DNA from: Phytopythium helicoides
Lineage: Eukaryota > Oomycota > Peronosporomycetes > Pythiales > Pythiaceae
Direction: 5' to 3'
Length of the DNA stretch: 64,000 bases
NCBI GenBank assembly: GCA_024867545.1
Contig: JANFNE010000006.1
Location: forward strand, 1,510,001-1,574,000
Shown here: in pieces, positions 42,156 to 54,530 of the stretch
How positions within the stretch are numbered: position 1 is the stretch's first letter
Layout: each line of letters starts with the position of its first letter
The notes under the pieces: model-generated
Databases searched by the model: none
What the model saw: the letters and a program-made list of their open reading frames with translations, nothing else
What the model was told of the DNA's origin: nothing
Position numbers and translations under genes: made by a program

Positions 42156-44157
42156 ATGCCGACGGTGGGCGTCAAGCGCGACGAGCTGTTCGCAGGCCAT
42201 GCAGCAGTCGTTCACGGACGAGGAGTTCGACGTGCTGTGCTTCGAGTTCGGCATCGAGCTGGACGACATCACGAGCGAGAAGCAGCTCAAGCAGCGCGAG
42301 CAGGGCGCCGACAAGGACCACTCGGCGCACTCGGACGCCGTCATCTACAAGATCGACGTGCCCGCCAACCGCTACGACCTGCTCTGCGTCGAGGGCATTG
42401 CGCGCGCGCTGCGCGTCTTCATGCTCAAGCAGAAGCCGCCCACCTACAAGCTCGTGCCGCGCGCCGACGGACCGGCGCACCGCATGGTCGTCAAGCCCAA
42501 CACCAAGCTCATCCGCCCCTTCGTCGTCTCGGCCATCCTGCGCAACGTCACCTTCACGCAGGAGCGCTACGACAGGTGCGCCGCGCTCGAGCTGATTCTA
42601 GCGATAGAGAACCAACACTAACTTGTGATGGAACGACCAGCTTCATCGACCTGCAGGACAAGCTGCACCAGAACATCTGCCGCCGCCGTACGCTCGTCGC
42701 CATCGGCACCCATGACCTGGACACGATTGAGGGTCCCCTTCACCTACGATGTGCGTGCAGTTATGTTGTCGTTGTAGCTTACTCCTAGGTCCTCTAATGC
42801 GACGGATCGTGGAATGGGTTGATGCAGGCGCTCGCGCCGCAGGACATTAAGTTCGTGCCGCTGACCCAGACGCGCGAGTTCGAGGCCAAAGAGCTGCTGG
42901 ACTTCTACCGCACGAACCCGGATGTCAAGCACATCAAGCCGTACACGGACATCATTTACGACTCGCCCGTGTACCCTGTCATCAAGGACAAGAACGGCGT
43001 CGTGCTGTCGCTGCCGCCCATCATTAACGGCGAGCACTCCAAGATCTCGCTCGAGACCAAAAACGTCTTCATTGAATGCACGGGCACGGACATCACCAAG
43101 GCCAAGATCGTGCTTAACACGGTCATCGCCATGTTCTCTGAGTACTGCGCGGAGCCTTTCACTGTCGAGCCCGTCGAGATCGAGTACGAGGACAAGAGTG
43201 TCAACGAGAACGAACAGACGCCCGACCTGAGCAACCGCTCGGTCGAGGTCAATGTCAAGGATATCTACTCGATGCTCTTCGGCAAGCTTGAGCCAGTCGA
43301 TCTTGACCTCGAGCGCATCTGCCGCCTGTGCAGCAAGATGCAGCTCTCGGCCGTGCCAACTGAGGATGGCAAGCGTATTATCGCTGAGGTGCCGCCCACC
43401 CGCTCGGACATTCTGCACGCTGTGGATGTGATCGAGGATGTGGGTATTGCTTACGGATTCAACAACATCCCGCGTACGATCCCGTCCACGCAGACCATCG
43501 GACAGCCTCAGCCACTGAACAAGCTGGGCGACCTGCTCCGCGATGAGATCAGCCGCGCCGGTTACATTGAGCTCCTGACGCACGGCCTGTGCTCGCACAA
43601 CGAAAACTTTAAGTTCCTGAACCGCGAGGATGACGGCAAGTCGGCGGTTGTGCTTTCGAACCCGGCGACGATTGAGTTCGAGGTTGTCCGGACGTCGATG
43701 ATGCCCGGTGTTCTCAAGACGATCCAGAATAACAAGTCCATGTCGGTCAAGGAGGGTCTCAAGCTTTTCGAGATCTCGGATGTGGTCCTACTCGATGAGT
43801 CGACTGATGTTGGTGCTCGCAACGTGCGCCGCCTGTGTGCCGCTTACACGGGACCGACGGATGGCTTCGAAGTCATCCACGGTCTTGTTGACCGCGTCAT
43901 GCAGCTTCTCGGCCTGCCATCTTCACTTGAGCTGTCACCGGCTGAGCTGGCGGAGGTTCCGTCGTACTACACGATCACGGGTGCGAGCGATCGCACGTTC
44001 TTCCCTGGGCCGTTGCGCCGTTGTGACACTGCTGACCAAGGGTAAGGAGGCCCAGCGCATCGGTTCGTTCGGTGTGCTCCACCCTGAGGTGCTGCGCAAC
44101 TTCGACTTACTGAACCCCACGTCGATCCTTGAGATGGACATTGAGCCCCTAGTGTAA
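42156..44157 (+). CDS. FARSB: Phenylalanyl-tRNA synthetase beta subunit
   Basis: Cytosolic PheRS beta, essential for charging tRNA-Phe with the alpha subunit. The N-terminus [12 protein letters not shown] leads to [21 protein letters not shown]1/B3-type motifs ([32 protein letters not shown]), the B5 segment ([35 protein letters not shown]) and the C-terminal [20 protein letters not shown] follow. Introns lie at about 42574-42640 and 42748-42827. Three single-base shifts occur: near 42195, in CCCC at about 42736 (EGPFTYD expected) and in GGG at about 44009. Because this gene is indispensable and otherwise perfectly conserved, these look like assembly errors. Confidence 0.9.
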
Positions 44158-44344
44158 GTGGGCAATGCCCAAGAAACAGAAAGAGTACGCGCTTCAGCGA
44201 TGTGCTTGTGGGTAGTAGAGGAGAGTCGAGATATGCAAGAGGCAAGAGGAACGTGCATTCAATTTAGGAACGCTAATTTGGTCGATCACATTCTGGAGCA
44301 CAGTCAACAACAACCCACGACACTCGAACGCTGTCGTTGTGACC
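44158..44344. other. Short intergenic region
   Basis: 187 bp between two plus-strand genes; nothing recognised. Confidence 0.4.
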
Positions 44345-44958
44345 ATGACAAGCCAGGGCGGCGACGCGTTAGATCGAGCCCTCGCAGATCTTGCTGAGAC
44401 CACGGGACTCAGCAATCCTGTGACGTATGGGCATCGTAATGACTGGTAGGGTCCGATGTCGTTCCAGTCGCATTCATTGCATTGGCTAAGTATCTGTGCA
44501 ACTAGGCTTACAGCCAAGAAAGAGGCTGAGCATGCGGCGCAAAGTGAAGGGGACATACGCAAAATCCCTGCCTCGGACGTTCATTCTGACGGAGAAAAAG
44601 CTTGGCGACAAGGCCTTTGCAGCGGCAAAGAATCCGGTTCAGCCGCTCAGGCCGGCTCGGTACCTTAACGAAGACGGCAGTCGGGCGACGCGGACCGAAT
44701 CTCCTCCAACAACGATAGTGCCTTTGCCTGGAAACCGAGTTCCTCCAGCCAAACGGTCGCACATGGATGGTGTACTCCGGGGTGTTCCAGGTGGAGGCGA
44801 GCTCGTGCAATCGACACAGCAACGGACATACCTCTACGACGACGAAATGCGAGGCATGAACCGTGACAAGGACACCTGAGTTCCATCGCAAGCGTGATGC
44901 CTACTCGGACTATGTGGAGGCTCGTGCGCGCTTCAGCAAAATGCATAGCGTCACGTAA
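44345..44958 (+). CDS. Small unrecognised conserved-looking protein
   Basis: Exon 1 44345-44445 (MTSQGGDALDRALADLAETT) is joined at 44506 to WLTAKKEAEHAAQ. The frame then shifts near 44530 to MRRKVKGTYAKSLPRTFILT, KNPVQPLRPARYL and QQRTYLYDDEMRGM. After a second shift near 44873 it reads PEFHRKRDAYSDYVEARARF and stops at 44958. The total is about 180 aa, charged, with no signal or membrane segment. The family is not recognised. Consistent coding texture on both sides of each shift argues for indel errors rather than three separate ORFs. Confidence 0.5.
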
Positions 44959-45020
44959 CTTCGCGATCATAGGGACATCCTGAGATTCAAATAATTACCA
45001 CTACCCATTTTCACTACAAG

Positions 45021-48000
45021 CTAAGACTCAATGTCCTCCTCTTCATCGTTGCTGTCGACATCACTGTAGCCAACAGCATCCATAGACTCATCAACACCTG
45101 GTGAAAATGACGTGGATAGAGACGAAGAGTGTCCATCTGAATCTGGTAGCGGCACCGCAGATGCGAGCCGCAGATCGTGCAAGCGATCGGTGTCAGCATT
45201 TACTGTCTCATCCAGCTCAGTTCCAATCGTAGAGATTTCGTCATGTGTTCTGTCTACCGGGCTCGGCTCAAAAATCGCAATATCCGTAATCTCGTCATGC
45301 TCCTCAAAATTGTTGTCGCCATTACTTGCAGCGTCAGCCCTCACCCCCACAGTTTCCTCATGATCGCCTTCACTCGCTTCGATGAGTTGGTAGTTCGCAC
45401 GTATATAATGATCTTCTTCCTCGCTGTGCGCTTCAGGCTCTTTTTCGTCTGCCTCGCCAACAATGTCACGAGTTTCACTATTTTGAATGGGCACGTCACG
45501 ATCAATTGGTTCTTGATCGTTCCCTGGGCAATAATCAACTCGAGAGTACCCTTGATCTTCCAACTCCGTCTCACTTTCCGATTCCTCTTCAACCGAGACG
45601 ATTGCAGCAAGCGATTCGATGTTTTCCAACTAGATACAATCAGATTCGACCATATTAGCGCTGTAAGTTGAAGAAAAGTCAAATAAAAACAGCAATCTCC
45701 CTTACCTGTCCCTTCGCCTCTGACAACGCAGCAAACAAAAAGTCTCTGTGAGCATTAGCTGCTTCCTTTTCACGGGAACTCACGAATCGTTCCGAGCCCG
45801 AAGGTTTTTTAGCTTCGGTTGCCTGTACAGTTTTGTATTTTCGCTTTTGCTTCTTTCCTTTCTTTTTGGCTGTCCGCTTGTCTGGTGATATTCCTGTGCC
45901 TGTTTTATCTCTGGTAGCATGTTTTTCTTCAGGTAACATTTCAGTCTGCGACGAATCACGTAGCCGCTGTGGAATGCTATATGGGCTCTTGAACTGACGT
46001 AGTTTAGTTGCTTGCTCTGTATCGACAACAGCATTGGCGAGCGATCCCGTTGATGCCACATTACCCATTAGTTTGGAATGGTATCCACCACCACCTAGTG
46101 CAGCGAGTCGTTGGTGATTTCTTCCACCCTGCTTTCCATTAGCATCACAAAGCCGCGCAGCAGAGTCAACCATATGCCGTAGCGGGTGACCTTTCTCGAT
46201 AGCTTTTTGGCTATATAACTCACGGAAAAAGCGCTCCTCTCGCTCTATAATTTGGTCGTGATTATTTTTCGATCGACTGAGTTCGTCAATATTCACATCT
46301 CGTAGCTCCTCAAATGAGTCTACACGATCAGGCAGCTCAGGTGCAGATGGGAATCGTAGGATACTCTTCTTCCCTTTGTTGACTGATGATCGAGAGGTTT
46401 TTGTATTGAATTGAGTGTCGTGTTCGAAGTCGACGATGGCAGGGGTTTCCACGCTGATGGCGGCGGTTTATCATTTGTTTTCATACCATTCGGTGATTTT
46501 GAACTTGCTGGTCTCTTTGGAGAGCTTGCAAGAGCTACAGCAATAGGGTCAAGTAGATCAAGCCGTCGTCGCAGATCAGGGATTTCTGAATGCGGGCGAA
46601 GAAGTGCTGGAGCTGTCTGTCGGATGGAGTTGGCTTCTAGTGCAGATGTAGAGTAGTCAGCATATACTAAACAGCACGCTTCACAAACTGGGGCTTGTTT
46701 GTGAAGGAAAATAGGGTCTCGCCGATGCCGCTCAAAATCATCAACAGAGAAAATAGGATGCAAGTACCGTATTACTGGAGGAATCACCAATTCGGGTCGA
46801 CTGACAGACCGAGTATGAGCCGTCAGACTACTACCTTCTAGGCTACGACGCAGATGTGGACTCCCAGAACCATCGGTGTTGAGGTGGGAAAGAATACCAA
46901 ATCCCTACGCCTCCGGCTGCGGCAATGTACTTGTCGTCTGGCGGCCATTGGATTGTGTCGTTATCGTGCACGGGCAACAACTGTGTTGAAGAATTTCAGG
47001 AAACGATCAAAGTGCTCGATCACCGCCTTATAAGTTGTTGCGAGTAGCTTTCTTCTGTCCACCAGCAAGGCACAGCTAACACATCGCGCCTGCCCAAATA
47101 ATAGTCCATGGTCTCCATGGTTTCCACTACTTTGAGCACTAATTGCTAGGGCTCCTGCACGTTGACGCCCATGGAATCCAGTGCTCAGACCAGCTGCAAA
47201 AGAAAATCCTTGGTGAGCCTGGCGTCCGAATGGTGCGAACTCCGGCACTTGGGCCTCTCCAACTATATCCAGTGGCCGTGTGACGTTTGACAGAGCCGGA
47301 GCCGATGAAGATTGTTGCAAGCTGGTTGCAGTACTTGAGTTGATCAGACGCAAAGACGAGCACCACAGCAACCACAAGCGATCATCCGCATCAGTTTTAA
47401 GGTGTAGAACCATACGAGAGATGCGGTATTTGTGGTAGGACACGCGCGTGACATGGTCGACCACTGCTTCACAGAGAGCCTGAATCTCTCCAGGTAGTGC
47501 CGCTCCTCTAACGGGCTCAGGTGTACTGTACGTATCTGCAGGCCCATCAAATGTGACTCCGCGTTCGTAGACCCCAAAACGTTTGTCATACACATTTCTT
47601 CGATTGACTGCGCGCTCCAAAAGGCAAATCTTTGGCGACCAAATGGCGCGGATAACTGCATTGTTTGCACCTTTGGGAAGTATGAATTTTTGTAGTATCC
47701 CTCCGTGTGGCTTGTCGCGTTTGTAAAGGAACTCGCGAAGCGCAGCTGCATCAAAGTACTCGATAATCGTTTTAGAGTCGTACGTGTTTGGAGAAGCAGA
47801 TCCGTTTATACTGGCACTGTCAGGGCCACTGCTCGGTTGGTGCATGTAATACGCAACGATATCGGTTGGGCTTTTCTTTTTGGTGAACTCATGCTCGATC
47901 TGCGCATTTGTTAAGTTTGCACGCGACTTCTTCTTGATTTTGTTTGTGCGTAGGCTTGTAAAGTACCAGACTGCGGGTTGAGATAGCTTGAAAATAATCG

Positions 48001-48109
48001 TGTGCGGGATGTACACGTGCGGGCCACCTCCAAAGTCATCCTTGCTCCACAAAAAGTAAAAGAGGTTCTCAACTAGTCCATCGCCTTCCAATGGCAGTGG
48101 CGTCGCCAT
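45021..48109 (-). CDS. Large unrecognised protein with acidic C-terminal tail
   Basis: Starts MATPLPLEGDGLVENLFYFL at 48109. The N-terminal 380 aa look globular (VYIPHTIIFKLSQPAVWYFT, ANNAVIRAIWSPKICLLERA, ARCVSCALLVDRRKLLATTY). After shifts near 46965 and 46890 coding continues NDTIQWPPDDKYIAAAGGVG and VIRYLHPIFSVDDFERHRRD. Next comes a Cys-containing segment, APVCEACCLVYADYS, then a charged region with Lys-rich AKKKGKKQKRKYK. An intron near 45630-45700 precedes a roughly 200-aa tail very rich in Glu and Asp. I do not recognise the family. CEACCLVY might be a partial zinc site. It may be one gene of about 1000 aa or two adjacent genes. Confidence 0.5.
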
Positions 48110-48252
48110 CGATCAGCTTGCAAACGTGAAGATGGCTTGTTTTGGTGCTGATATGAAAGACCTCCCTCTGATATGTGCTCCATATAGCACAAGTACAATA
48201 TAAATTTGGCCCTTCGGATGTTTCAAGATCTGGCTTGAATGTGCACTAGCGT

Positions 48253-50869
48253 ATGCATTATACTTTGAAGTGTATGGTGGAGCAACCAAAGCACAGCAAC
48301 AACGGCGAAATGTCCTCTCCCTCTCGGCAGCCTGTGGATCCTAAATCCAAGAATCAGCAGCAGCAAGGCCAGCAGGATCACCAACACGCAGTGGACTTGT
48401 ACCAAAAGGGTATGGAAATCGCTCACAACGCGACTACTTATGAGAGCCACTGCCGGGCAATCGAGCATTTTTCACTTGCGATAGCAATCCGTGGGGACCA
48501 GGCCCGTTTTTTTCTTGCGAGAGGCAACGCATTTCGATCAATCAACGAGCACGAGCATGCCGCTAGGGACTATAGCGCGGCCATTGGACTCGACGATCGG
48601 TGTGCGTTGTACTACGCAAACCGTGGGGCGTGCTATCGTAAGCTCAATCAACCCATCAAAGCACTCGAGGACTTAACGTCGGCTATCGAGGTTGACGGGC
48701 GAAAAGGCCCGCACTACCTTAACCGCGCACTAGTGTTGCAGGACACTGGATTTTTCCGTGAGGCCATTATTGATTTTACGAAAGCGCTGGAAGATGGATC
48801 CAGCACTAGTAACACTAGCAATACTTCTGGATCCGGGGGCGGCGGATTCGGGATTGGGATCCGTCTTGAGTACAGAGCATTGCAAGGTCGTGGATACTGT
48901 TATCGGCGTGTAGGTAACTTGACCAGGTGTATTGACGACTTGCAGGCGGCTATCAAGCTTGACTCGCGAAATTCATCGGGATTCGGAGCCCTCGCACTTG
49001 CGTACGTTGACTCTCATGATTACGACCGCGCAATCGAACATCTCTCTCGAGCAATTGAGAGTAATGCCGCAAACGCGACATACTACAGCTATCGCGGCAT
49101 TTGCTACTACCGAAAGGGAGAGCTTTACTCTCGACAATGCCTAGCAGATCTCAACAAATGTATTCAACTTGATGGTAGTGACCCGCAAGCATATTTCTAT
49201 CGGGGTGTGGTCCGCTTGGCGCTCTCGTTGGGACTCAACAATAAGTATCAACCAAGGCATAGCTACATCTACTTTATCAGTGCGTGCAGATGTCAAAAGA
49301 CCCATCAACGCCGTCACTACAGAGCCCTTCAAAAAATGAAAGTGTATCACAGACGACCCCTGCAACGAATGTTGGTGGATTTTTATCAAGTACGGAGCAG
49401 TTAGAGGCGCATATGCAGACATCGAGATGGCGTGGACGCTGAGTTCTACTCGGCCGCAGTACCAGACCGGAATGGCTATGATTCATCAACTAAGAAAGAA
49501 GTACGATGAAGCTGCATCACTACTTCAAGCAGTAAAGTGATCTCGAAACTGAAAGTGCACTCGTCAAGTTTCACTTGGCGCTTTGCTGCTGTGTCCTAAA
49601 AGAGTACGAACGCGCTTTAGAGCTGTTCACAAGTGCAATTGACTGTTTGCCAGCGGAGCCGCTTTTTCTCGAATCACGAGGCCTCCTGCTACAAGAAATT
49701 GGCTGCCACAAATTGGCAATTCAAGATTTTTCGATTGTAATTCGCCTGCATGAGGCTCAAAATGGCAACCACGAGGAACGTGGCAGCAGTGAAGTCGGAG
49801 AAAACGAACATATGGAAGCTGCAGCAGTTAATTATTATCTTCGGGCCGAGAGCTTTCTCAGACTCGATGATTTCCAGCACGCTTATGATGATACCTCTCG
49901 AGCGATGGAGCTCGGATTCAAGGATATGAGTGCTCTCAACGCACGTGCCATGGCCCTTCGTGGGATGGGCAAGCTTGATCTTGCCATCTCAGACCTCGAT
50001 GTAACAATTCGATAGTCAATCCTGATATCAGTAGGGTGTGCCTAACATTGAAGGTGTTGATGTGCACCAGACATGTCTTTCGCAGGCTCCTTGGAACGAC
50101 ATTTATCACTTTCACCGAGGACTATGCTTGATGGAGAGCGGTCAATACCGAGAGGCGCTCCAGGACTTCATGCTGCCCGTCAGGCATCACCGATGGACGC
50201 GAGGTACTTTAATTTGCCAGTTCTTCTTCGAATGTCTACGATTGACCTAAACTTTGTGAGCAGGATACTGTACCTGATTGGTATCTGCTACTACCACGAG
50301 CAAGAACCTGGGGAGTGTTTGCAGTTCATGGAGAATTCGCTTCGTCATGATCTGGCGATGCATTTACTCCCAGATTTGTACGTTATCATCGTGTGACTGA
50401 GAATTGGAGCGCCCGCTAACCTTCGGTGTGCAGGCACTATCGTGTGGGTGTGTGCCACGCTCTGGGTGGTCAAAATATGCTAGCTGTTGAGCACTTTACA
50501 GCAGCGCTCCAACACTCCACAGGACAAGATCTTCTATCACCTTCCCCTCCGAATGGTTCCAGCGGACTCGCCTCACAGCAGATTCTGTACGTGCACGAGC
50601 GCGCCAAGGCCTTACAGTTGGAGCGGTACTTTGAAGAAGCTATCGACGATTTCTCTTTCGTGGTCGCGCACAATCCGACCAATGCTCACGCTTTCTTTCG
50701 TCGAGGGTTTGCCTACAAGGCATTGGGAAATGTGCAGGCTGCAGCTCGCGATTTTGAGACTGCTAGGCGGCTCGATCCTCATAACTTAGCACTGGCGGTC
50801 AACTACAAGGAGATTCACGACACTGAGTGCATTGTGCTCTGCCCTCCTGGTCAAGAAAAGGCGTACTGA
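48253..50869 (+). CDS. Tetratricopeptide-repeat protein
   Basis: A Gln-rich leader is followed by at least ten TPR units, among them RFFLARGNAFRSINEHEHAA, LYYANRGACYRKLNQPIKAL, HYLNRALVLQDTGFFREAII, TYYSYRGICYYRKGELYSRQ and AHAFFRRGFAYKALGNVQAA. They form one superhelical scaffold. The largest first exon runs to about 49240. Introns or 1-nt shifts near 49245, 49410, 49550, 50015, 50200 and 50395 separate later repeats, and the last coding block is 50433-50869 (ends PPGQEKAY). A Ser/Thr/Gly linker (about 48800-48850) splits the first array. Likely a protein-protein interaction scaffold; partners unknown. Confidence 0.7.
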
Positions 50870-51054
50870 TAACATAGCTGCACGGAACTGCATTCGGAGA
50901 CATCGCTGTCGAACAGTCGGGAAACACGATGATCAATGCTCAGCAATGGCCCCGTCGCCTCGGATCCGATACCGTTTCCCTTTGCGCCTGCTTGAGCAGT
51001 CGCTTGCTAGCTCCAGAGCGACAGAGCTCGTTCTTCAAGTGCCTAGAATCAAGC

Positions 51055-51847
51055 ATGGGCAATGCAGGTTGCACCTCATGCTGCTGGTGGCGAGGCGGCC
51101 AAGCTGCATCTAGCAGCAGCAACCTCGCCAGCTCCAAGAAACAGGAAGGCGAATGGTTCGATGGCAGCTCTGTTCCGCTAGTGACTGCGCGCTTCGACGA
51201 CGAGATTAACACAGAGAGCGTCGTCAAGAAGACAGTCGTTCTACGCGCTGCTCGACCTGCTAGCCCCCCAGGAACTGCACCTGAGCTAACTGCAGGGTCA
51301 AATTCGCCCAGGAGCACCCGAACCAGCAGCAAAGCAGACGAGGAATACAGGGGGCATCGGCATCGGTCGTCGTCTCCTAGAAAAGCAACGTCGCCTATGG
51401 CGTCTTCGTCGCCTGGCCCATTCATCATCACACAAACAGCACCAGAGAACTGGGTCGCTCAGCGATGAAGACACATCTTTATCTGCACTTGGGTTTGACA
51501 GCGAAACAAGCAACCGGGTCCTGACAAACGACGACGAGGAAATGGACCACTCTGAGCTGTCATCGAGAGTTTTCCCCCAGTGAGAGGAAAGAATCGAGCG
51601 ACGACGTGGCCACCGCGCACCACCGCAGTCACAAGCAGAAAGAGGAACCATGCCGAAGAGTCTGGAAGAAGACGAACAAGAAGAGATGAAAGAGGAAGCG
51701 CCACCTTCTGCACAAAGTCCGCGTTCGTCGCGCTCGGCGTCGCGTGACTCGTCGTCGACGACAAGCTCGACGGAGACAACGAAGCGGAAGGCGCGGTATG
51801 GGCGAAAGAATTACCGCGCCAACTCAAATCGAAAGAAGACTCGGTAA
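51055..51847 (+). CDS. Predicted N-myristoylated/palmitoylated low-complexity protein
   Basis: Starts MGNAGCTSCCWW. Gly2 with Asn, Ala and Gly after it fits an N-myristoylation site, and Cys6, Cys9 and Cys10 could be palmitoylated, giving plasma-membrane attachment. The rest is Ser-, Pro- and Arg-rich with no known domain. The first frame stops at 51468. Another frame from about 51420 reads HQRTGSLSDEDTSLSALGFD and DEEMDHSELSSRVFPQ. A third, from 51650, reads KSLEEDEQEEMKEEAPP and ends in a Lys/Arg-rich tail at 51847. These may be one gene with 1-nt indels. The ATG at 51055 is chosen for its acylation signature; in-frame codons upstream look unnatural. Confidence 0.5.
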
Positions 51848-52112
51848 GAACACCCGTTCTCACGGAGCGTCAGCACACGCCTACATTCGTCATGTGCAAG
51901 ACAACAAAACGCAGTCGTCTCCATAGTGTGAGGTCACAGTCCGGTTTCCTAGGTTTCTCTGCCATCTGACCTTACCAAACCTTTGCCCAGCGAGTATAGT
52001 CGCATCTCCTTGATTACACAGACGGTTTAGCCTCCACAGAGACGGGATCACCGGCACGCGCACACCTACACGCACACATGCAAAGGCCACTGCCTGTTGC
52101 GGTGGCCCCGCT
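51848..52112. other. Tail-to-tail intergenic region
   Basis: 265 bp between convergent genes. ACACGCACAC-type dinucleotide-rich sequence occurs near 52055-52080. Nothing else was seen. Confidence 0.4.
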
Positions 52113-54530
52113 CTACTTGGAGACTGACTCGATGTAATGGAGCAGTCGCCTCTCCGAGATGCTGCCATCAAGGCCGGGGATCCCAACGTCCTCGCTCGCT
52201 ACGAACTTGAAGATCGGCTCCTCCGACTCAAAGCCTCCGAGGTTGTACGATGCCTCGGTAGGCGTGTAAATGACTCCCTCAACTTCATGAGTGACGCTTG
52301 AGACGAATTTCTTGAGCAAATATTCCGTCTTAGCCAGCCGGAAGTGGTCCTTCATACGTACGCGGAATGGCTCCTTGGCATAATCGAACGACGGATCCTG
52401 CAGACCATAACGGCGTCAAAACCGTGTTGAGATGTATATATTGACAAGCGCAAACGTACATTCTTGCGCGGTAGGATGATTTCATTCTGGAGACACTGCA
52501 ATCGCTTCTCGAGCTTCTTCTGCCAAATAGGCGTGCCCTCGAGGAAGAGGATGTCAAATGCAAGATAACGAGCGACCTTCTTGTCATGGTCGTGGTCCTC
52601 AACGATCAATCCGTCGATGAGCGTGTTCACCTGGTGCTCCGCCTGCAGTTGTGTATGACTGGTCAGAGTTGATGCAGCTAGAACGGTAACAGCTAATGAC
52701 ACCAATGCATACCGGAGCCCTTCGACGCGGGAACTTCATTTCGACCTTTGTGAAAGTCATGTCACGCGAAACGACGTACGTTCCATCGGCAGCAACGTAG
52801 AGCAGACATCGGCGCCTTGGAATATATGCACTCATCAGCCTCATGTCATGAAATGCAGAAATACGATCATGCCAACTACGCACCCACGGGCGCGCCACGT
52901 CACAAGGTAGGCTTTGGTCAAGCAACCCTTACGCTTGAATGCACCATCCGCGATATGTGTCGCGGTCAGCGGGATTGTCTACTCGATACAATGCGGGAGA
53001 ATGAGGTCACATTTATCTAGTGTGTGGAACAGGTGTACACATACCTCGCAGCCCGGAAATCCTTCGACTCCAGTAAGTTTCTCCAGGGCCTTCGTCAAGT
53101 TGGCATGCTCCTCGGACGACGAATCGATCGTTTCGCCGAAATTAAGCGGGGAAACGTCGTCCAACCACGACCGGATCTTGCGACGCTTCGCTGGGCGTGG
53201 ATCGCTTCGATCCGGGGGAATGTACATGGGCGGCTTATAGACAGGAGGCGCAGGGAGCCCGCCGGACCCCGCCGCTTTCCCGTTGCTTGACGGGGTAGTC
53301 ACTCCATCTTGCTTGCTGGAAGTCGCCGACACCTTGAGCTGCTTGCGGACAAACTTGCGCTGCTTGTCTTCCTCGGTGAGAACCTCCGGTCCGATATCTC
53401 CAGAGCTCGACCCTGCATCGCTACTCCCCCACTTTGGAGGGGCGGGACACACCAGTGTTGCGGACTCCGACGCGAGAGTCGAGTGGTATTTCCGATAGAG
53501 ACGCTATCGGAGATAAGATAAGCCCAGTCAGCAAGCAATAGAGTGAAGAGGGTTCATTTGACATGGCTTCGTTCATTCGTACCTCGAGGTAGTACCGCGA
53601 ATAAATGCCAGGCGGGCTGGCAGCCGCAAACTCCTCGAGAGCTGCGTCCAAATTCAATTCGCAGTACTCGACCAAAAAGCTGTCGAGTTGAGGTGTCATC
53701 CGCGTCAGTGGTGGCCAACAAGACAAAGCCCTCCCATGCAAGACAAGCGCACCTGACGATTAGAAAGCCCGGAAGGCCGGAGTTGAAGGAGCCATACACT
53801 GCAACGTCCATGTCCTTCTTCTCGCCCGCCTTGTGCTTGACGATTTCGTCACAAAATGCCTCGACCATGGCATCCTCCTTGGCCTCACGCGCGTGTTTAT
53901 CATCGTCTGGCGCACCGAGAAAGCAAAAAAGATCGCAAAATGAGGGTGTGCCACTATGATCTGCAAGACGCCAGTGGGCCCAGCTCACCGTCAGCAAACA
54001 GTCCAGGCAGCTTGACGTACTCGACGTCCCAGTCCTCCCACTCCCTGCACGTCAGCCCGTTAGTCATCCTCGATGGTGCTGACAGCTCGCTGCAACGCAT
54101 CCGCACGCACTTGACGTCGTGCAGGAAAAAGTCCTCGCCCGTGGCGTCGACCACCGCGCCGACGTTGACGACTTCTCCCGAGCGCGCCGACGCGATCAGC
54201 TTCTCCATGAGCGCCGTGGGCGCGTAGCTGGCGTTCCCCGAGAAGTGGATCTCATACCTGCGCGGCCGCCCCCGTCAGCTCCCCGACCCAAACCAACCGC
54301 AGCGCGCGCGCTCCCACTCACAGCGACGACAGCGGGGCGCGCACCGGCAGCAGCTGCGCGCTCCGCAGCCGCCGGCCGAACTGCGGCGCGCGCTCCCACT
54401 GCTTCCACTGCGCCGCCGTCAGGTGCAGCAGCCGCCGGCCGCCGCTCCCCCCGCCCTGCGCCTGCTCCTTCGCCTGCTGCGCCGCGCGCAGCTTGGCGGC
54501 CACCGCGGCGCGCGCCGCGTCCTCGCTCAT
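52113..54530 (-). CDS. mRNA-capping-enzyme homologue with both catalytic sites replaced (pseudoenzyme)
   Basis: Domain order matches the metazoan-type bifunctional capping enzyme. The N-terminal triphosphatase-like part (KQWERAPQFGRRLR, VGAVVDATGEDFF, EDWDVEYVKLPGLF, PPGIYSRYYLE) lacks the HCxxGxxR loop: where HC...R belongs it reads AVYGSFNSGLPGFLIV (about 53785). After a linker the guanylyltransferase-like part (GFPGCE, AYLVTW, RCLLYVAADGTYVVSRDMTF, RYLAFDILFLEG, HEVEGVIYTP) has RARG in place of the KxDG nucleotidyl-lysine motif (about 52890) and DGL in place of DGE. The protein ends about 45 residues later, without an OB fold. At least seven introns are read, and their junctions keep frame. 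It is likely a non-catalytic regulator or decoy of capping. Confidence 0.72.

Noticed and set aside
42744..43598. 284-codon minus-strand open frame
   Set aside because: Antisense to PheRS beta and without recognisable motifs.
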